From Mycobacterium sherrisii (GTDB lineage Bacteria; Actinomycetota; Actinomycetes; Mycobacteriales; Mycobacteriaceae), in the NCBI RefSeq assembly GCF_002102355.1, contig NZ_LQPT01000082.1, forward strand, positions 1-64,000: a stretch of 64,000 bases of DNA, written 5' to 3'. The notes below the pieces were generated by a model. It was not told where the DNA came from, ran no database searches, and saw only the letters and a list, made by a program, of their open reading frames with translations. Below are positions 24,111 to 33,115 of this stretch, piece by piece; the stretch's first letter is position 1, and each line of letters begins with the position of its first letter. The position numbers and the translations under genes were made by a program.

Positions 24111-24497
24111 ATGAGTGAAACATCTGAAACCCCCACAACGCGGTCCGCGACCGCAACCGCACCGGTCCCGGCAGAGCCGGTGGTGCATCGGCCCGCCAGG
24201 GTCTTTCAAGCGGCGGCTTGGGTCGCCATCGTTGCCGGAACCGTGTTCATCATCGCGGTCATCTTCTTCACCGGCTTCTTGCTGGGTAGGTCGACCGGAC
24301 ACCACCACGGCCACCATCACCACCACAAGCACCACGCGATGGTTCACCCGCACCGCTGGGGTGGCCCCGGCGGTCCGGGCGGCGGCCCCATCGGCGGGCC
24401 CGGCGCCAACCAACCCGGCGGACCTGGCTCGGTAGCTCCGGGCGCGCCCGGACCCAGCCAGATTCCGTCGTCGGTCGCACCGTCTCGTACGCCATAG
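24111..24497 (+). CDS. Single-pass membrane protein with His-rich and Gly/Pro-rich tail (Rv3705A/Rv3706c family)
   Basis: The 128-residue product has a short acidic/Thr-rich N-terminus, one transmembrane segment (VAIVAGTVFIIAVIFFTGFLL, about residues 41-61), then a His cluster containing GHHHGHHHHHKHH and a Gly/Pro-rich tail. The His cluster could bind metal ions next to the membrane; this is inference. Start taken at ATG 24111 (MSETSE), matching the MSETPE start of its paralogue at 24714; an ATG 9 bases upstream is also in frame. AT-rich sequence upstream probably holds the promoter. Confidence 0.75.
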   Translation: MSETSETPTTRSATATAPVPAEPVVHRPARVFQAAAWVAIVAGTVFIIAVIFFTGFLLGRSTGHHHGHHHHHKHHAMVHPHRWGGPGGPGGGPIGGPGANQPGGPGSVAPGAPGPSQIPSSVAPSRTP

Positions 24498-24585
24498 CCG
24501 CTGTGGGACGTCGACACATCTCAATCCATCAGATGGTCACGGGGTAAAAGGAGGACCCCGGGGGGCCACCAAAATCGAACACGTA

Positions 24586-24616
24586 GTAGCCCGGCGCCCT
24601 CAGAGCGCCGGGCTAC
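24586..24616 (+). terminator. Terminator hairpin after the first His-rich gene
   Basis: Perfect 12-bp inverted repeat, GTAGCCCGGCGC at 24586-24597 and GCGCCGGGCTAC at 24605-24616, with a 7-base loop. It lies 88 bases after the stop, in the gap before the second paralogue. No T-tract. Confidence 0.8.
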
Positions 24617-24713
24617 CCGCGTTTCGGCCATCGGGTGCACATAATTCGAATTCACAGCGACTTTGTCGTCGGGATTGGTTGCGGCGACGACATTCCAGGG
24701 CAGGATTCAGGGT

Positions 24714-25145
24714 ATGAGTGAAACACCTGAACGCGGGATACAGCCGGCTGTCGATACCGCTCCACCCCCACCACCGCCGCGGGCCAAGCCACCCAGGCTC
24801 TATGCGGCCGCAGCGTGGGTGGTCATCGTCGCCGGGATCGTCTTCATCCTCTCGGTGGTCTTCTTCTCCGGCGCCGTGATCTTCGGCTATCACCACCATC
24901 GTTGCCACCATCACGGCGTGATGTTCAAGCCGGGCGGCCCCGGCGCTCCGGGGCCCTGGCAGTACGGCGGACCGGGTGCCCCGGGCGCTTATCCGGGTAG
25001 TCCGTACGGTCCCGGCTCCGCGGCCGGTCCATTCGGACCGGGCGGACCGGGCGGCCCGATTGCCGGGCCCAGTGGCCCGGGCGGTCCGGCACCGGCCACC
25101 AGCACGGTGGCGCCGGCGCCGCCGCCGCCGGGACCGCGTCCGTAG
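24714..25145 (+). CDS. Second single-pass membrane protein with His cluster and Gly/Pro-rich tail
   Basis: A 143-residue paralogue of the gene at 24111, with the same layout: MSETPE start, Pro-rich cytosolic stretch, one transmembrane segment (WVVIVAGIVFILSVVFFSG), a His/Cys cluster YHHHRCHHHGVM, and a tail of Gly-Pro-rich repeats (PGGPGAPGPWQYGGPGAPG). Here the His cluster includes a Cys. It has its own terminator after it. The two likely correspond to M. tuberculosis Rv3705A and Rv3706c and arose by tandem duplication. Function unknown. Confidence 0.75.
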   Translation: MSETPERGIQPAVDTAPPPPPPRAKPPRLYAAAAWVVIVAGIVFILSVVFFSGAVIFGYHHHRCHHHGVMFKPGGPGAPGPWQYGGPGAPGAYPGSPYGPGSAAGPFGPGGPGGPIAGPSGPGGPAPATSTVAPAPPPPGPRP

Positions 25146-25164
25146 TCTCGATTCAAAGGCGCTG

Positions 25165-25197
25165 ACGACCCGGCGCTCTCAGGCGGTGCCGGGTCGT
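25165..25197 (+). terminator. Terminator hairpin before the catalase gene
   Basis: 10-bp inverted repeat, ACGACCCGGC at 25165-25174 and GCCGGGTCGT at 25188-25197, starting 19 bases after the preceding stop. Confidence 0.75.
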
Positions 25198-25257
25198 GGT
25201 CCTTAGAGTGAAAGTTCTTGACACCGATTCGTATTCGCGTTGGCTGGGTACACACGG

Positions 25258-25274
25258 CACTGCCCTAGGCAGTG
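25258..25274. promoter_or_regulatory. Palindrome in the catalase leader, candidate operator
   Basis: CACTGCC-CTA-GGCAGTG, a perfect 7-bp-arm palindrome 41 bases before the catalase ATG. Upstream lie a TTGACA at 25218-25223 and a SigF-like GGGTA at 25246-25250. Its position suits a repressor site, but no binding protein is indicated by the sequence. Confidence 0.45.
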
Positions 25275-25315
25275 AATCAGCCGCGTCCGACGAGGAGATG
25301 ACGAGGAGATCTACG

Positions 25316-26758
25316 ATGACGGAGCGCTTCACCACGACGGATGCGGGGATCCCTGCGCCCAGCGACGAGCAGTCGCTGACGATCGGCCCCGACGGCCCGA
25401 TTCTGCTGCAGGACCACTACCTGATCGAGCAGATGGCGCAATTCAACCGGGAGCGCATCCCGGAACGCCAACCGCACGCGAAGGGCGGTGGCGCTTTTGG
25501 TCAGTTCGAAGTGACCAACGACGTCAGTCAGTACACCCGGGCCGCGGTGTTCCAGCCCGGTACCGAAACCGAGATGCTGGCCAGGTTTTCGACGGTGGCC
25601 GGTGAGCGCGGCAGCCCGGACACCTGGCGGGACCCGCGCGGCTTCGCGTTGAAGTTTTATACGTCCGAAGGCAATTTCGACATGGTGGGCAACAACACGC
25701 CCGTCTTCTTCATGCGTGATCCGCTGAAGTTCCAGCACTTCATCCGGTCTCAAAAGCGGATGCAGGCAACCAATTTGCGCGACCACAACATGCAATGGGA
25801 CTTCTGGAGTTTGTCGCCGGAATCCGCGCACCAGGTGACGTGGTTGATGGGCGACCGCGGCATTCCCAAGACGTGGCGCAACATGAACGGCTACAGCAGC
25901 CACACCTACAGCTGGATCAACGCCGCCGGTGAAATCTTCTGGGTGAAATATCACTTCATCACCGACCAGGGGATCGAGTTCCTCACGCAGGAGGATGCCG
26001 ACCGGTTGGCCGGCGAGGACGGCGATTACCACCAGCGCGACCTCTACGACGCGATCGAGCGGGGTGACTATCCCAGCTGGACGCTCAAGATGCAGATCAT
26101 GCCGTACGAGGAGGCGAAGAATTACCGGTTCAACCCGTTCGATCTGACGAAAGTGTGGCCGCACGGCGACTATCCGCTGATCGACGTCGGCAAGATGACG
26201 CTGAACCGCAACGTCACCGACTACCACACCGAAATCGAGCAGGCGGCGTTCGGGCCGAACAACACCGTGCCCGGCACCGGGCTGAGCCCGGACAAGATGT
26301 TGCAGGCGCGGGGCTTCTCCTACTCCGACGCACACCGCGCCCGACTGGGTGCCAACTATCGGCAAATCCCCGTAAACGAACCCCGGGTGGAGGTCAACAG
26401 CTACTCCAAAGACGGTGCGATGCGTATTAAGAACGTCACCGATCCGGTGTATGCGCCCAATTCCTACGGCGGCCCGCACGCGGATCCGGCGCGCGCCGCC
26501 GAGGTGCGCTGGCATGCCGACGGCCAGATGATCCGGGCGGCTTACACGTTGCACGCCGAGGACGACGACTGGAGCCAGGCGGGCACCATGGTTCGCGAGG
26601 TCCTCGACGACGCCGCACGGGAGCGCTTGGTGCACAACATCATTGGGCATGTTTGCAAAGGTGTTCGGGAGCCGGTGCTCTCCCGCGTCTTCGAGTACTG
26701 GCGCAACGTCGACCCCGATCTCGGCAAAAAGGTGGAGGAAGGGGTTCGGGGCCGATAG
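25316..26758 (+). CDS. Monofunctional haem catalase
   Basis: Dismutates hydrogen peroxide. At 480 residues it is a small-subunit (clade 3-like) catalase. Visible features are the distal His in [15 protein letters not shown] (about residue 54), the distal Asn region [13 protein letters not shown], and the proximal Tyr in [15 protein letters not shown]. tuberculosis has only the unrelated KatG, so this is one of the insertions relative to that genome. Start ATG 25316 chosen from a good ribosome site (GAGGAG) and the normal [11 protein letters not shown] catalase opening. Neighbouring ergothioneine genes suggest an oxidative-defence block, though the catalase is transcribed separately. Confidence 0.95.
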   Translation: MTERFTTTDAGIPAPSDEQSLTIGPDGPILLQDHYLIEQMAQFNRERIPERQPHAKGGGAFGQFEVTNDVSQYTRAAVFQPGTETEMLARFSTVAGERGSPDTWRDPRGFALKFYTSEGNFDMVGNNTPVFFMRDPLKFQHFIRSQKRMQATNLRDHNMQWDFWSLSPESAHQVTWLMGDRGIPKTWRNMNGYSSHTYSWINAAGEIFWVKYHFITDQGIEFLTQEDADRLAGEDGDYHQRDLYDAIERGDYPSWTLKMQIMPYEEAKNYRFNPFDLTKVWPHGDYPLIDVGKMTLNRNVTDYHTEIEQAAFGPNNTVPGTGLSPDKMLQARGFSYSDAHRARLGANYRQIPVNEPRVEVNSYSKDGAMRIKNVTDPVYAPNSYGGPHADPARAAEVRWHADGQMIRAAYTLHAEDDDWSQAGTMVREVLDDAARERLVHNIIGHVCKGVREPVLSRVFEYWRNVDPDLGKKVEEGVRGR

Positions 26759-26814
26759 CCCACCCGGGTGACGTAGGTGCACGAGTCGGCGTCAGCCTGG
26801 CATGATCGGACCTC

Positions 26815-27459
26815 ATGATGCGGATCCCCGCCATGGCGGTGAGTGCCGGTCTGGCGCTGAGCTGTTCCATCCCGACCGCGTCCGCCCATCCCTCCGATCC
26901 CGGGGTCGTCTCGTATGCGGTCCTCGGTAAAGGGTCGGTCGGCAACGTCGTCGGCGGCCCGATGGGGTGGGAGTCGGTATTCACCGAGCCGTTCCAGGGC
27001 TACTTCGTCGATCTGCCCGACTGCAACAACTGGGCCGACATCGGCCTGCCCGAGGTGTTCAACGATCCCGACTTGGCATCGTTCAACGGGGCCGTCACGC
27101 AGACGTCGGCCACCGACCAGACCCATCTGGTGAAACAGGCGGTAGGGGTGTTCGCCACTACCGACGCCGCGGACCGCGCCTTCCACCGCGTGGTCGACCG
27201 AACCGGCGGCTGCTCGGGGCAGACCACCGCGATGCATCTGGACAATGGGCAAACGCAGGTGTGGTCGTTCGTCGGGGCGCCCGCCACCGCCGCCGACGCC
27301 AACTGGACCAAGCAGGAGGCGGGCACCGATCGACGCTGCTTCAATCAAACCCGGTTGCGGGAAAACGTGGTGTTGCAGGCCAAGGTTTGCCAGTCTGGCA
27401 ACGCGGGGCCGGCGGTCAACGTGCTGGCCGGAGCCATGCAGAACGCGCTGGGCCAGTAG
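26815..27459 (+). CDS. Secreted PknH_C-like sensor-domain protein (Rv3705c homologue)
   Basis: The 214-residue protein starts with a signal peptide (hydrophobic residues 6-20; a Cys in LALSCS could be a lipobox variant, but the fit is poor). The mature domain resembles the extracellular PknH_C domain: paired Cys residues, QAVGVFATTDAADRAFHRVV, and an ending with conserved C and N residues. Such domains bind unknown ligands. Two adjacent ATG codons (26815, 26818) could start it. It lies 158 bases ahead of egtA on the same strand. Confidence 0.75.
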   Translation: MMRIPAMAVSAGLALSCSIPTASAHPSDPGVVSYAVLGKGSVGNVVGGPMGWESVFTEPFQGYFVDLPDCNNWADIGLPEVFNDPDLASFNGAVTQTSATDQTHLVKQAVGVFATTDAADRAFHRVVDRTGGCSGQTTAMHLDNGQTQVWSFVGAPATAADANWTKQEAGTDRRCFNQTRLRENVVLQAKVCQSGNAGPAVNVLAGAMQNALGQ

Positions 27460-27617
27460 CGGGTGAAGTCGAGTGTTCATCCCAGCCGGGCCGTCCCGAC
27501 CAGCGCGGACAGGAATATGTCGGAGCGATCTGGAAGATGAACTGATGGCGGTTATCGTTCCGATAGCCGTCCAACATGACGCTCGGCGCGCCTGGTCGGG
27601 CCCGGAGGGATCGTGAT

Positions 27618-28907
27618 ATGACGCTCGCCGCTATCACCGCCGCGGCCTCGCACCTCGACATTGCCCGGCCGGCCGAATCCGAGTTGACCTCCTCCGAGGA
27701 GGCCGCCCAGTACATCGCCGACGGTTGCCTGGTCGACGGCCCGGCGCAACGGGTCGGGCTGGAGATGGAGGGGCACTGCTTCGACCCGGTTGACCCGCAC
27801 CGCCGGCCGGGCTGGGACGAGATCACCGGGGTCATCGACGCGCTGTCGCCGCTGCCCGGCGGTAGCGCGGTCACGGTGGAGCCCGGTGGCGCGATCGAAC
27901 TGTCCGGCCGGCCGGAGGACGGCGTGCTGACCGCCATCGAGGCGATGCACAACGACCAGAGCGTGTTGCGTCAGACCCTGGCCGAGCAGGGTCTGGGACT
28001 GGTCTTCTTAGGCACCGATCCGCTGCGGCCACCCCGGCGCATCAACCCGGGCGCGCGCTACCGCGCAATGGAAGAGTTTTTCGCCGCCGGCCAGTCCCCC
28101 GAGGCGGGCGCCGCGATGATGACGTCGACGGCCTCGGTTCAGGTCAACGTGGATGCCGGGCCGCAGACCGATTGGGCGGCCCGGGTGCGGCTGGCCCACG
28201 CCCTGGGACCCACCATGATCGCAATCACCGCCAACTCCCCGATGCTCGGCGGTGAATTCACCGGTTGGCAGTCCAGCCGCCAGCGGGTGTGGGGTCAGAT
28301 GGACTCGGCGCGCTGCGGCCCCATCCTGGGCGCCAGTGGGGACGATCCGGGCGCCGACTGGGCCCGCTACGCGCTCAAGGCGCCGGTGATGATGGTGCAC
28401 AACCCCGAGGCCGTCCCGCTGACTCACTACGTGTCCTTCGCCGACTGGGCCGACGGCTCGGCGCGGCTGTGCGACCGCCGTCCCACCCTCGCCGACCTCG
28501 ACTATCACCTCACCACGCTGTTCCCGCCGGTGCGTCCCAGACAATGGCTGGAGATCCGCTATTTGGACAGCACACCAGATCAGTACTGGCCCGCCATTGC
28601 CTTCACGCTGACTACCCTGCTCGACGACCCCGCCGCCGCCGACGCCGCCGCTGCGGCCGTCGAACCGGTGGCCACCGCCTGGGACAACGCCGCCCGACTC
28701 GGTCTGGCCGATCGGCGGCTGCATGCGGCGGCCTTGTCGTGCGTGGCCATCGCTGCCGACAGGGCACCGGCCGGCCTCACCGACGCGATGCAGCAGCTGA
28801 TCGCCAACGTCGAACGAGCGCGATGTCCCGGCGACGGCTTCTGCGATCAGGTCATCGACAACGGCATCGCGGCCACGGTGTCGCAGCTGGCGCAAGGGGA
28901 GTTGTGA
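27618..28907 (+). CDS. egtA: Glutamate-cysteine ligase EgtA
   Basis: Makes gamma-glutamyl-cysteine, the sulfur donor for ergothioneine. The 429-residue protein has the GCS2 fold: [11 protein letters not shown] near the N-terminus and [11 protein letters not shown] with metal/substrate-binding acidic residues. ATG 27618 was chosen because GGAGGGA lies 7 bases upstream and MTLAAITAA matches M. tuberculosis EgtA as I recall it; an ATG 14 codons upstream is less likely. First gene of egtABCDE; its stop overlaps the egtB GTG by 4 bases. Confidence 0.96.
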   Translation: MTLAAITAAASHLDIARPAESELTSSEEAAQYIADGCLVDGPAQRVGLEMEGHCFDPVDPHRRPGWDEITGVIDALSPLPGGSAVTVEPGGAIELSGRPEDGVLTAIEAMHNDQSVLRQTLAEQGLGLVFLGTDPLRPPRRINPGARYRAMEEFFAAGQSPEAGAAMMTSTASVQVNVDAGPQTDWAARVRLAHALGPTMIAITANSPMLGGEFTGWQSSRQRVWGQMDSARCGPILGASGDDPGADWARYALKAPVMMVHNPEAVPLTHYVSFADWADGSARLCDRRPTLADLDYHLTTLFPPVRPRQWLEIRYLDSTPDQYWPAIAFTLTTLLDDPAAADAAAAAVEPVATAWDNAARLGLADRRLHAAALSCVAIAADRAPAGLTDAMQQLIANVERARCPGDGFCDQVIDNGIAATVSQLAQGEL

Positions 28908-30214
28908 CTTCGCGACAACGAATCGCCGACGATCTCGAGCGGGCGCGGGCGCGTACGTTGCGGCTGGTCGATTTCGACGACGACGAACTTCACCGCCAGT
29001 ACGACTCGTTGATGAGCCCGCTGGTGTGGGATCTCGCGCACATCGGCCAGCAAGAGGAGCTGTGGCTGTTGCGCGGCGGCGACCCGGCTCGCCCCGGCAT
29101 GCTCGACCCGGCGGTGGAGGGTCTCTACGACGCCTTCGTGCACCCGCGCGCCAGCCGCGTCGACTTGCCGCTGCTCTCGCCCAAACAAGCTCGATCATAT
29201 TGCCGCACAGTGCGTTCCGCGGTGCTTGATGCGCTGGACGCACTGCCCGATGAACCGGGCGCTGACCGTGCGGCCTTCGCTTACGGGATGATCGTCAGCC
29301 ACGAACACCAACACGACGAAACGATGCTGCAGGCGTTGAACCTGCGCACCGGCAGTCCGCTGCTGCGTGCTTCAACCAGTTTGCCAGTCGGCCGCGCGGG
29401 CGTGGCCGGGACGTCGGTGCTGGTGCCCGGCGGGCCGTTCGTGCTCGGCGTCGACGCCGGCAGCGAACCGTTCTCGTTGGACAACGAACGCCCCGCCCAT
29501 GTCGTCGACGTGCCGTCGTTCCGGATCGGCCGGGTCCCGGTCACCAACGGCGAATGGCAACACTTCATCGACGCCGGTGGCTACCGCGATCCCCGCTGGT
29601 GGTCACCGCGCGGGTGGGAGCACCGGGCGAGCGCCGGTCTTGCCGCACCGCAGTTCTGGGCCCCCGACGGCCGCACCCGCACCCGGTTCGGCTACATCGA
29701 GGAGATCCCGCCCGACGAGCCGGTGCAGCATGTCACCTATTTCGAGGCCGAGGCCTACGCCGCCTGGGCCGGTGCCCGGTTGCCCAGCGAAATCGAATGG
29801 GAGAAGGCCTGCGCGTGGGATCCCGCGACCGGGACCCGGCGCCGCTACCCGTGGGGATGGGTCGAGCCGTCAAGCGAACTCGCCAACCTGGGCGGAGCCG
29901 CGCTGCGCCCCGCACCGGTGGGCGCCTACCCGGCCGGCGCCTCGGCCTACGGCGTCGAGCAGATGCTCGGCGACGTCTGGGAGTGGACCACCTCGCCGCT
30001 GCGGCCGTGGCCCGGTTTCGCGCCGATGATCTACGAGCGCTACTCGCAGCCGTTCTTCGACGGTGACTACCGGATCCTGCGCGGCGGATCATGGGCCGTG
30101 GCGGCCGACATCCTGCGGCCCAGCTTCCGCAATTGGGACCACCCGATCCGCCGGCAGATCTTTTCCGGGGTGCGGCTGGCATGGGATGTTCCCGACGCGG
30201 GAGACCGGACCTGA
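28904..30214 (+). CDS. egtB: Ergothioneine sulfoxide synthase EgtB
   Basis: Non-haem iron enzyme that joins gamma-glutamyl-cysteine to hercynine with oxygen. The 436-residue protein has an N-terminal DinB-like domain supplying the iron-binding His residues: His46 in [11 protein letters not shown], and His133/His137 in SHEHQHDET. The C-terminal half is a formylglycine-generating-enzyme-like domain (from about residue 170, with [19 protein letters not shown]). GTG start overlaps egtA by 4 bases (GTGA); the stop overlaps the egtC ATG by 1 base. Confidence 0.97.
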   Translation: MTSRQRIADDLERARARTLRLVDFDDDELHRQYDSLMSPLVWDLAHIGQQEELWLLRGGDPARPGMLDPAVEGLYDAFVHPRASRVDLPLLSPKQARSYCRTVRSAVLDALDALPDEPGADRAAFAYGMIVSHEHQHDETMLQALNLRTGSPLLRASTSLPVGRAGVAGTSVLVPGGPFVLGVDAGSEPFSLDNERPAHVVDVPSFRIGRVPVTNGEWQHFIDAGGYRDPRWWSPRGWEHRASAGLAAPQFWAPDGRTRTRFGYIEEIPPDEPVQHVTYFEAEAYAAWAGARLPSEIEWEKACAWDPATGTRRRYPWGWVEPSSELANLGGAALRPAPVGAYPAGASAYGVEQMLGDVWEWTTSPLRPWPGFAPMIYERYSQPFFDGDYRILRGGSWAVAADILRPSFRNWDHPIRRQIFSGVRLAWDVPDAGDRT

Positions 30215-30930
30215 TGTGTCGCCACCTCGGCTGGCTCGGCGCCGACGTCAGCGTGTCGGCGCTGGTGCTGGATCCACCATTCGGACTGCGGGTGCAGTCC
30301 TACGCGCCGCGCCGCCAAAAGCACGGCCTGCTGAACGCCGACGGTTGGGGCGTCGGGTTTTTCGACCGTTCCGTCGACGGCGTCGTCGTGCCGCGACGCT
30401 GGCGCAGCGCGGCTCCGCTGTGGGGCGACACCTCGTTCGACTCGGTCGCGCCGGCGCTGCGCAGCGGCTGCGTAGTGGCCGCGGTGCGCTCGGCGACGGT
30501 GGGCATGCCGATCGAAGTGAGCGCCACCGCGCCGTTCACCGACGGGCAATGGTTGTTGTCGCACAACGGCGTCGTCGACCGCACTGTGCTGCCGTTGACG
30601 GCCACCGCCGAATCCGTATGTGACAGCGCGATGTTGGCGGCCACCATCTTCGCGCTGGGACTGGACGCGCTGGGTGCGACGATCGCGCAGATCGGCGCGC
30701 TGGACCCCAACGCCCGGCTCAACATTCTGGCGGCCAACGGTTCTCGCATGCTGGCCACCGCCTGGGGTGACACCCTGTCCATCCTGCGCCGTGACGACGG
30801 CGTAGTGCTGGCCAGCGAGCCCTACGACGACGACTCGGATTGGGAGGACGTCCCCGATCACCATCTGGTCGAAGTCAGCGCGCAAGGCGTGACGCTGACC
30901 CCGCTGGACGAGCCGAAAGGATCTCGATGA
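30214..30930 (+). CDS. egtC: Gamma-glutamyl hydrolase EgtC
   Basis: Class II glutamine-amidotransferase-like enzyme that removes glutamate from the EgtB product. The 238-residue protein begins MCRHLGW, so Cys2 becomes the N-terminal nucleophile after Met removal. [13 protein letters not shown] and LLSHNGVVD are the usual Ntn glutaminase motifs. Its stop overlaps the egtD start (ATGA). Confidence 0.96.
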   Translation: MCRHLGWLGADVSVSALVLDPPFGLRVQSYAPRRQKHGLLNADGWGVGFFDRSVDGVVVPRRWRSAAPLWGDTSFDSVAPALRSGCVVAAVRSATVGMPIEVSATAPFTDGQWLLSHNGVVDRTVLPLTATAESVCDSAMLAATIFALGLDALGATIAQIGALDPNARLNILAANGSRMLATAWGDTLSILRRDDGVVLASEPYDDDSDWEDVPDHHLVEVSAQGVTLTPLDEPKGSR

Positions 30931-31892
30931 CGCTGTCGCTGTCCAACCACCTGGCCGCCGACTCGGCGTATCACGCGCTACGCCGTGACGTTTTCGACGG
31001 CCTGCGACGCACACCGAAGTCGTTGCCGCCCAAGTGGTTTTACGACTCGGTGGGCAGCGACCTGTTCGACCAGATCACCCGGCTGCCGGAGTACTACCCC
31101 ACCCGCGCGGAGGCGGAGATCCTGCGCTCCCGGTCCGCGGAAATCGCGGCGACCAGCGCGGCTGACACCCTGGTCGAACTGGGCAGCGGAACGTCGGAGA
31201 AGACGCGGCTGTTGCTGGACGCGCTGCACCAGCGCGCAGCGTTGCGCCGGTTTGTGCCGTTCGACGTCGATGCCGGCATGTTGGCGACCGCCGCCACCGC
31301 CATCCAACAGGAATACCCCGGTGTCGAAATCAAGGCCGTGTGCGGCGATTTCGAGGAGCACCTCGGCGAGATCCCGGCCGGCGGCCGGCGGCTGTTCGTG
31401 TTCCTCGGATCGACGATCGGCAACCTCACCCCGGGGCCGCGCGCCGAGTTTCTCACCACCCTGGCCGCGGTGATGCAGCCCGGCGACACCTTGCTGCTGG
31501 GCACCGATCTGGTCAAGGACACCGGCCGGTTGCTGCGCGCCTACGACGACGCCGCGGGCGTGACGGCCCGGTTCAACCGCAATGTGCTCGCCGTGGTCAA
31601 CCGGGAACTGGATGCGGATTTCGACGTCGCCGCCTTCGAGCATGTGGCGCGGTGGAACGTCGAGGAGGAACGCATCGAGATGTGGCTGCGGACCGACCGA
31701 TCCCAGCGGGTCCGGATCGGGGCCCTCGATTTGACCGTCGAGTTCGGTGCCGGCGAGGAGATGTTGACCGAGGTGTCGAGCAAGTTTCGGCCCGAAGGGG
31801 TGAGCTCGGAACTGGCCGCCGCGGGACTGCGCCGCCTTCGGTGGTGGACCGACGCCGCCGGCGACTTCGGGTTGTCGTTAGCGGCTAAATGA
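30927..31892 (+). CDS. egtD: L-histidine N-alpha-methyltransferase EgtD
   Basis: Trimethylates histidine to hercynine using S-adenosylmethionine. 321 residues, which I recall as the M. tuberculosis length. The SAM site [15 protein letters not shown] (about residues 83-97), the Asp-containing PFDVDAGML and the [11 protein letters not shown] segment typical of the DUF2260 methyltransferases are visible. ATGA overlaps at both ends link it to egtC and egtE. Confidence 0.97.
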   Translation: MTLSLSNHLAADSAYHALRRDVFDGLRRTPKSLPPKWFYDSVGSDLFDQITRLPEYYPTRAEAEILRSRSAEIAATSAADTLVELGSGTSEKTRLLLDALHQRAALRRFVPFDVDAGMLATAATAIQQEYPGVEIKAVCGDFEEHLGEIPAGGRRLFVFLGSTIGNLTPGPRAEFLTTLAAVMQPGDTLLLGTDLVKDTGRLLRAYDDAAGVTARFNRNVLAVVNRELDADFDVAAFEHVARWNVEEERIEMWLRTDRSQRVRIGALDLTVEFGAGEEMLTEVSSKFRPEGVSSELAAAGLRRLRWWTDAAGDFGLSLAAK

Positions 31893-33034
31893 ACGAGGCT
31901 GCGTCGCTGGCCGACCGCTGGCGGGCGGCCCGGCCCCCGGCAGCCGGTCTGCATCTGGACAGCGCCGCCAGCTCGCGGCAAAGTTTCGCCGCCATCGACG
32001 CCGCCGCGCAGCACGCCCGGCACGAGGCGGAGGTCGGCGCATACGTGGCAGCGCAGGCCGCGGCACCCACCCTGGACGCGGGGCGCGCCGCACTTGCCGC
32101 GCTGACCGGAATGGCCGACGCCGACGTCGTCTACACCACCGGTTCGCTGAACGCGCTGGATCTGCTGCTCGGGAGCTGGCCCACCGAGCGCCGAACCCTG
32201 GCTTGCCTGCCGGGCGAATACGGGCCCAACCTCGCGGTGATGGCGGCCCACGGGTTCGACCGACGGCTGCTGCCGACGCTCGAGGATGGCCGCCTCGCGC
32301 TCGACGACGCGGCGTTCGCCCTCGAGACCGACCCGCCCGATTTCGTCCACCTGACTCCGGTAGCCAGCCACAGCGGTGTGGTGCAACCGATTTCGATGGT
32401 GGTGCAGCTGTGCCGCGACCTGGGTCTGCCGCTGGTCATCGACGCCGCGCAGGCGCTGGGTCAGGTGGACTGCGCGGTCGGGGCCGACGTGATGTACTCG
32501 TCGTCGCGCAAGTGGATGGCCGGCCCGCGCGGCGTGGGTTTCCTGGCCATCCGGGCGGACCTGACGCAGCGGCTCCGGCCCCGGTTGCCGGTGCCGACAT
32601 GGTCCGAACCGGTCTCGGTGGCTCAGCAACTCGAATTCGGTGAAGCCAATATCGCTGCCCGCGTGGGTTTTTCGGTGGCACTCGGTGAGTATCTGGCGTT
32701 CGGGCCGGCGGCGGTGCGGGCGCGGCTGGTCGACGTCGGCCGGATCAGCCGCAGCACCCTGGCCGATGTGCCGGGGTGGGCGGTGGTCGAAGAACTCGAA
32801 GAGCCCAGCGCGATAACAACTTTGACGCCCACCGACGGCGCCGACCCGCAGGAGGTGCGGGACTGGCTGCTCATCGAACGGCGGATCCTGTGCACCTTTG
32901 CGGGTCTTCCGCGCGCGCCGCTGGCCATGACGGCGCCGGTGTTACGGATCTCTCCGCATGCCGACACCACCGCGGCGGACCTGGAAACCTTCGCCGAGGC
33001 GTTGATCGCCGCGACCGCCGCCACCAGCGCCTAG
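31889..33034 (+). CDS. egtE: PLP-dependent C-S lyase EgtE
   Basis: Class V aminotransferase fold; cleaves the sulfoxide intermediate to give ergothioneine. The 381-residue protein has the PLP-contacting segment [12 protein letters not shown] (Asp) and the Schiff-base Lys in [16 protein letters not shown] overlaps the egtD stop by 4 bases. It is the last gene of the operon; no strong hairpin follows. Confidence 0.96.
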   Translation: MNEAASLADRWRAARPPAAGLHLDSAASSRQSFAAIDAAAQHARHEAEVGAYVAAQAAAPTLDAGRAALAALTGMADADVVYTTGSLNALDLLLGSWPTERRTLACLPGEYGPNLAVMAAHGFDRRLLPTLEDGRLALDDAAFALETDPPDFVHLTPVASHSGVVQPISMVVQLCRDLGLPLVIDAAQALGQVDCAVGADVMYSSSRKWMAGPRGVGFLAIRADLTQRLRPRLPVPTWSEPVSVAQQLEFGEANIAARVGFSVALGEYLAFGPAAVRARLVDVGRISRSTLADVPGWAVVEELEEPSAITTLTPTDGADPQEVRDWLLIERRILCTFAGLPRAPLAMTAPVLRISPHADTTAADLETFAEALIAATAATSA

Positions 33035-33115
33035 CCCGGATCGATCCCGACGCGAAAGCCGTGCACAGAACCGTTGGGCCAGGTGGGATCGCGTGCCTAA
33101 AGCAGCAACTCACGC

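Noticed and set aside
24102-24497. Start of the first His-rich gene at the ATG at 24102
   Set aside because: The paralogue begins MSETPE, matching the ATG at 24111, so the 3-residue longer form is less likely.
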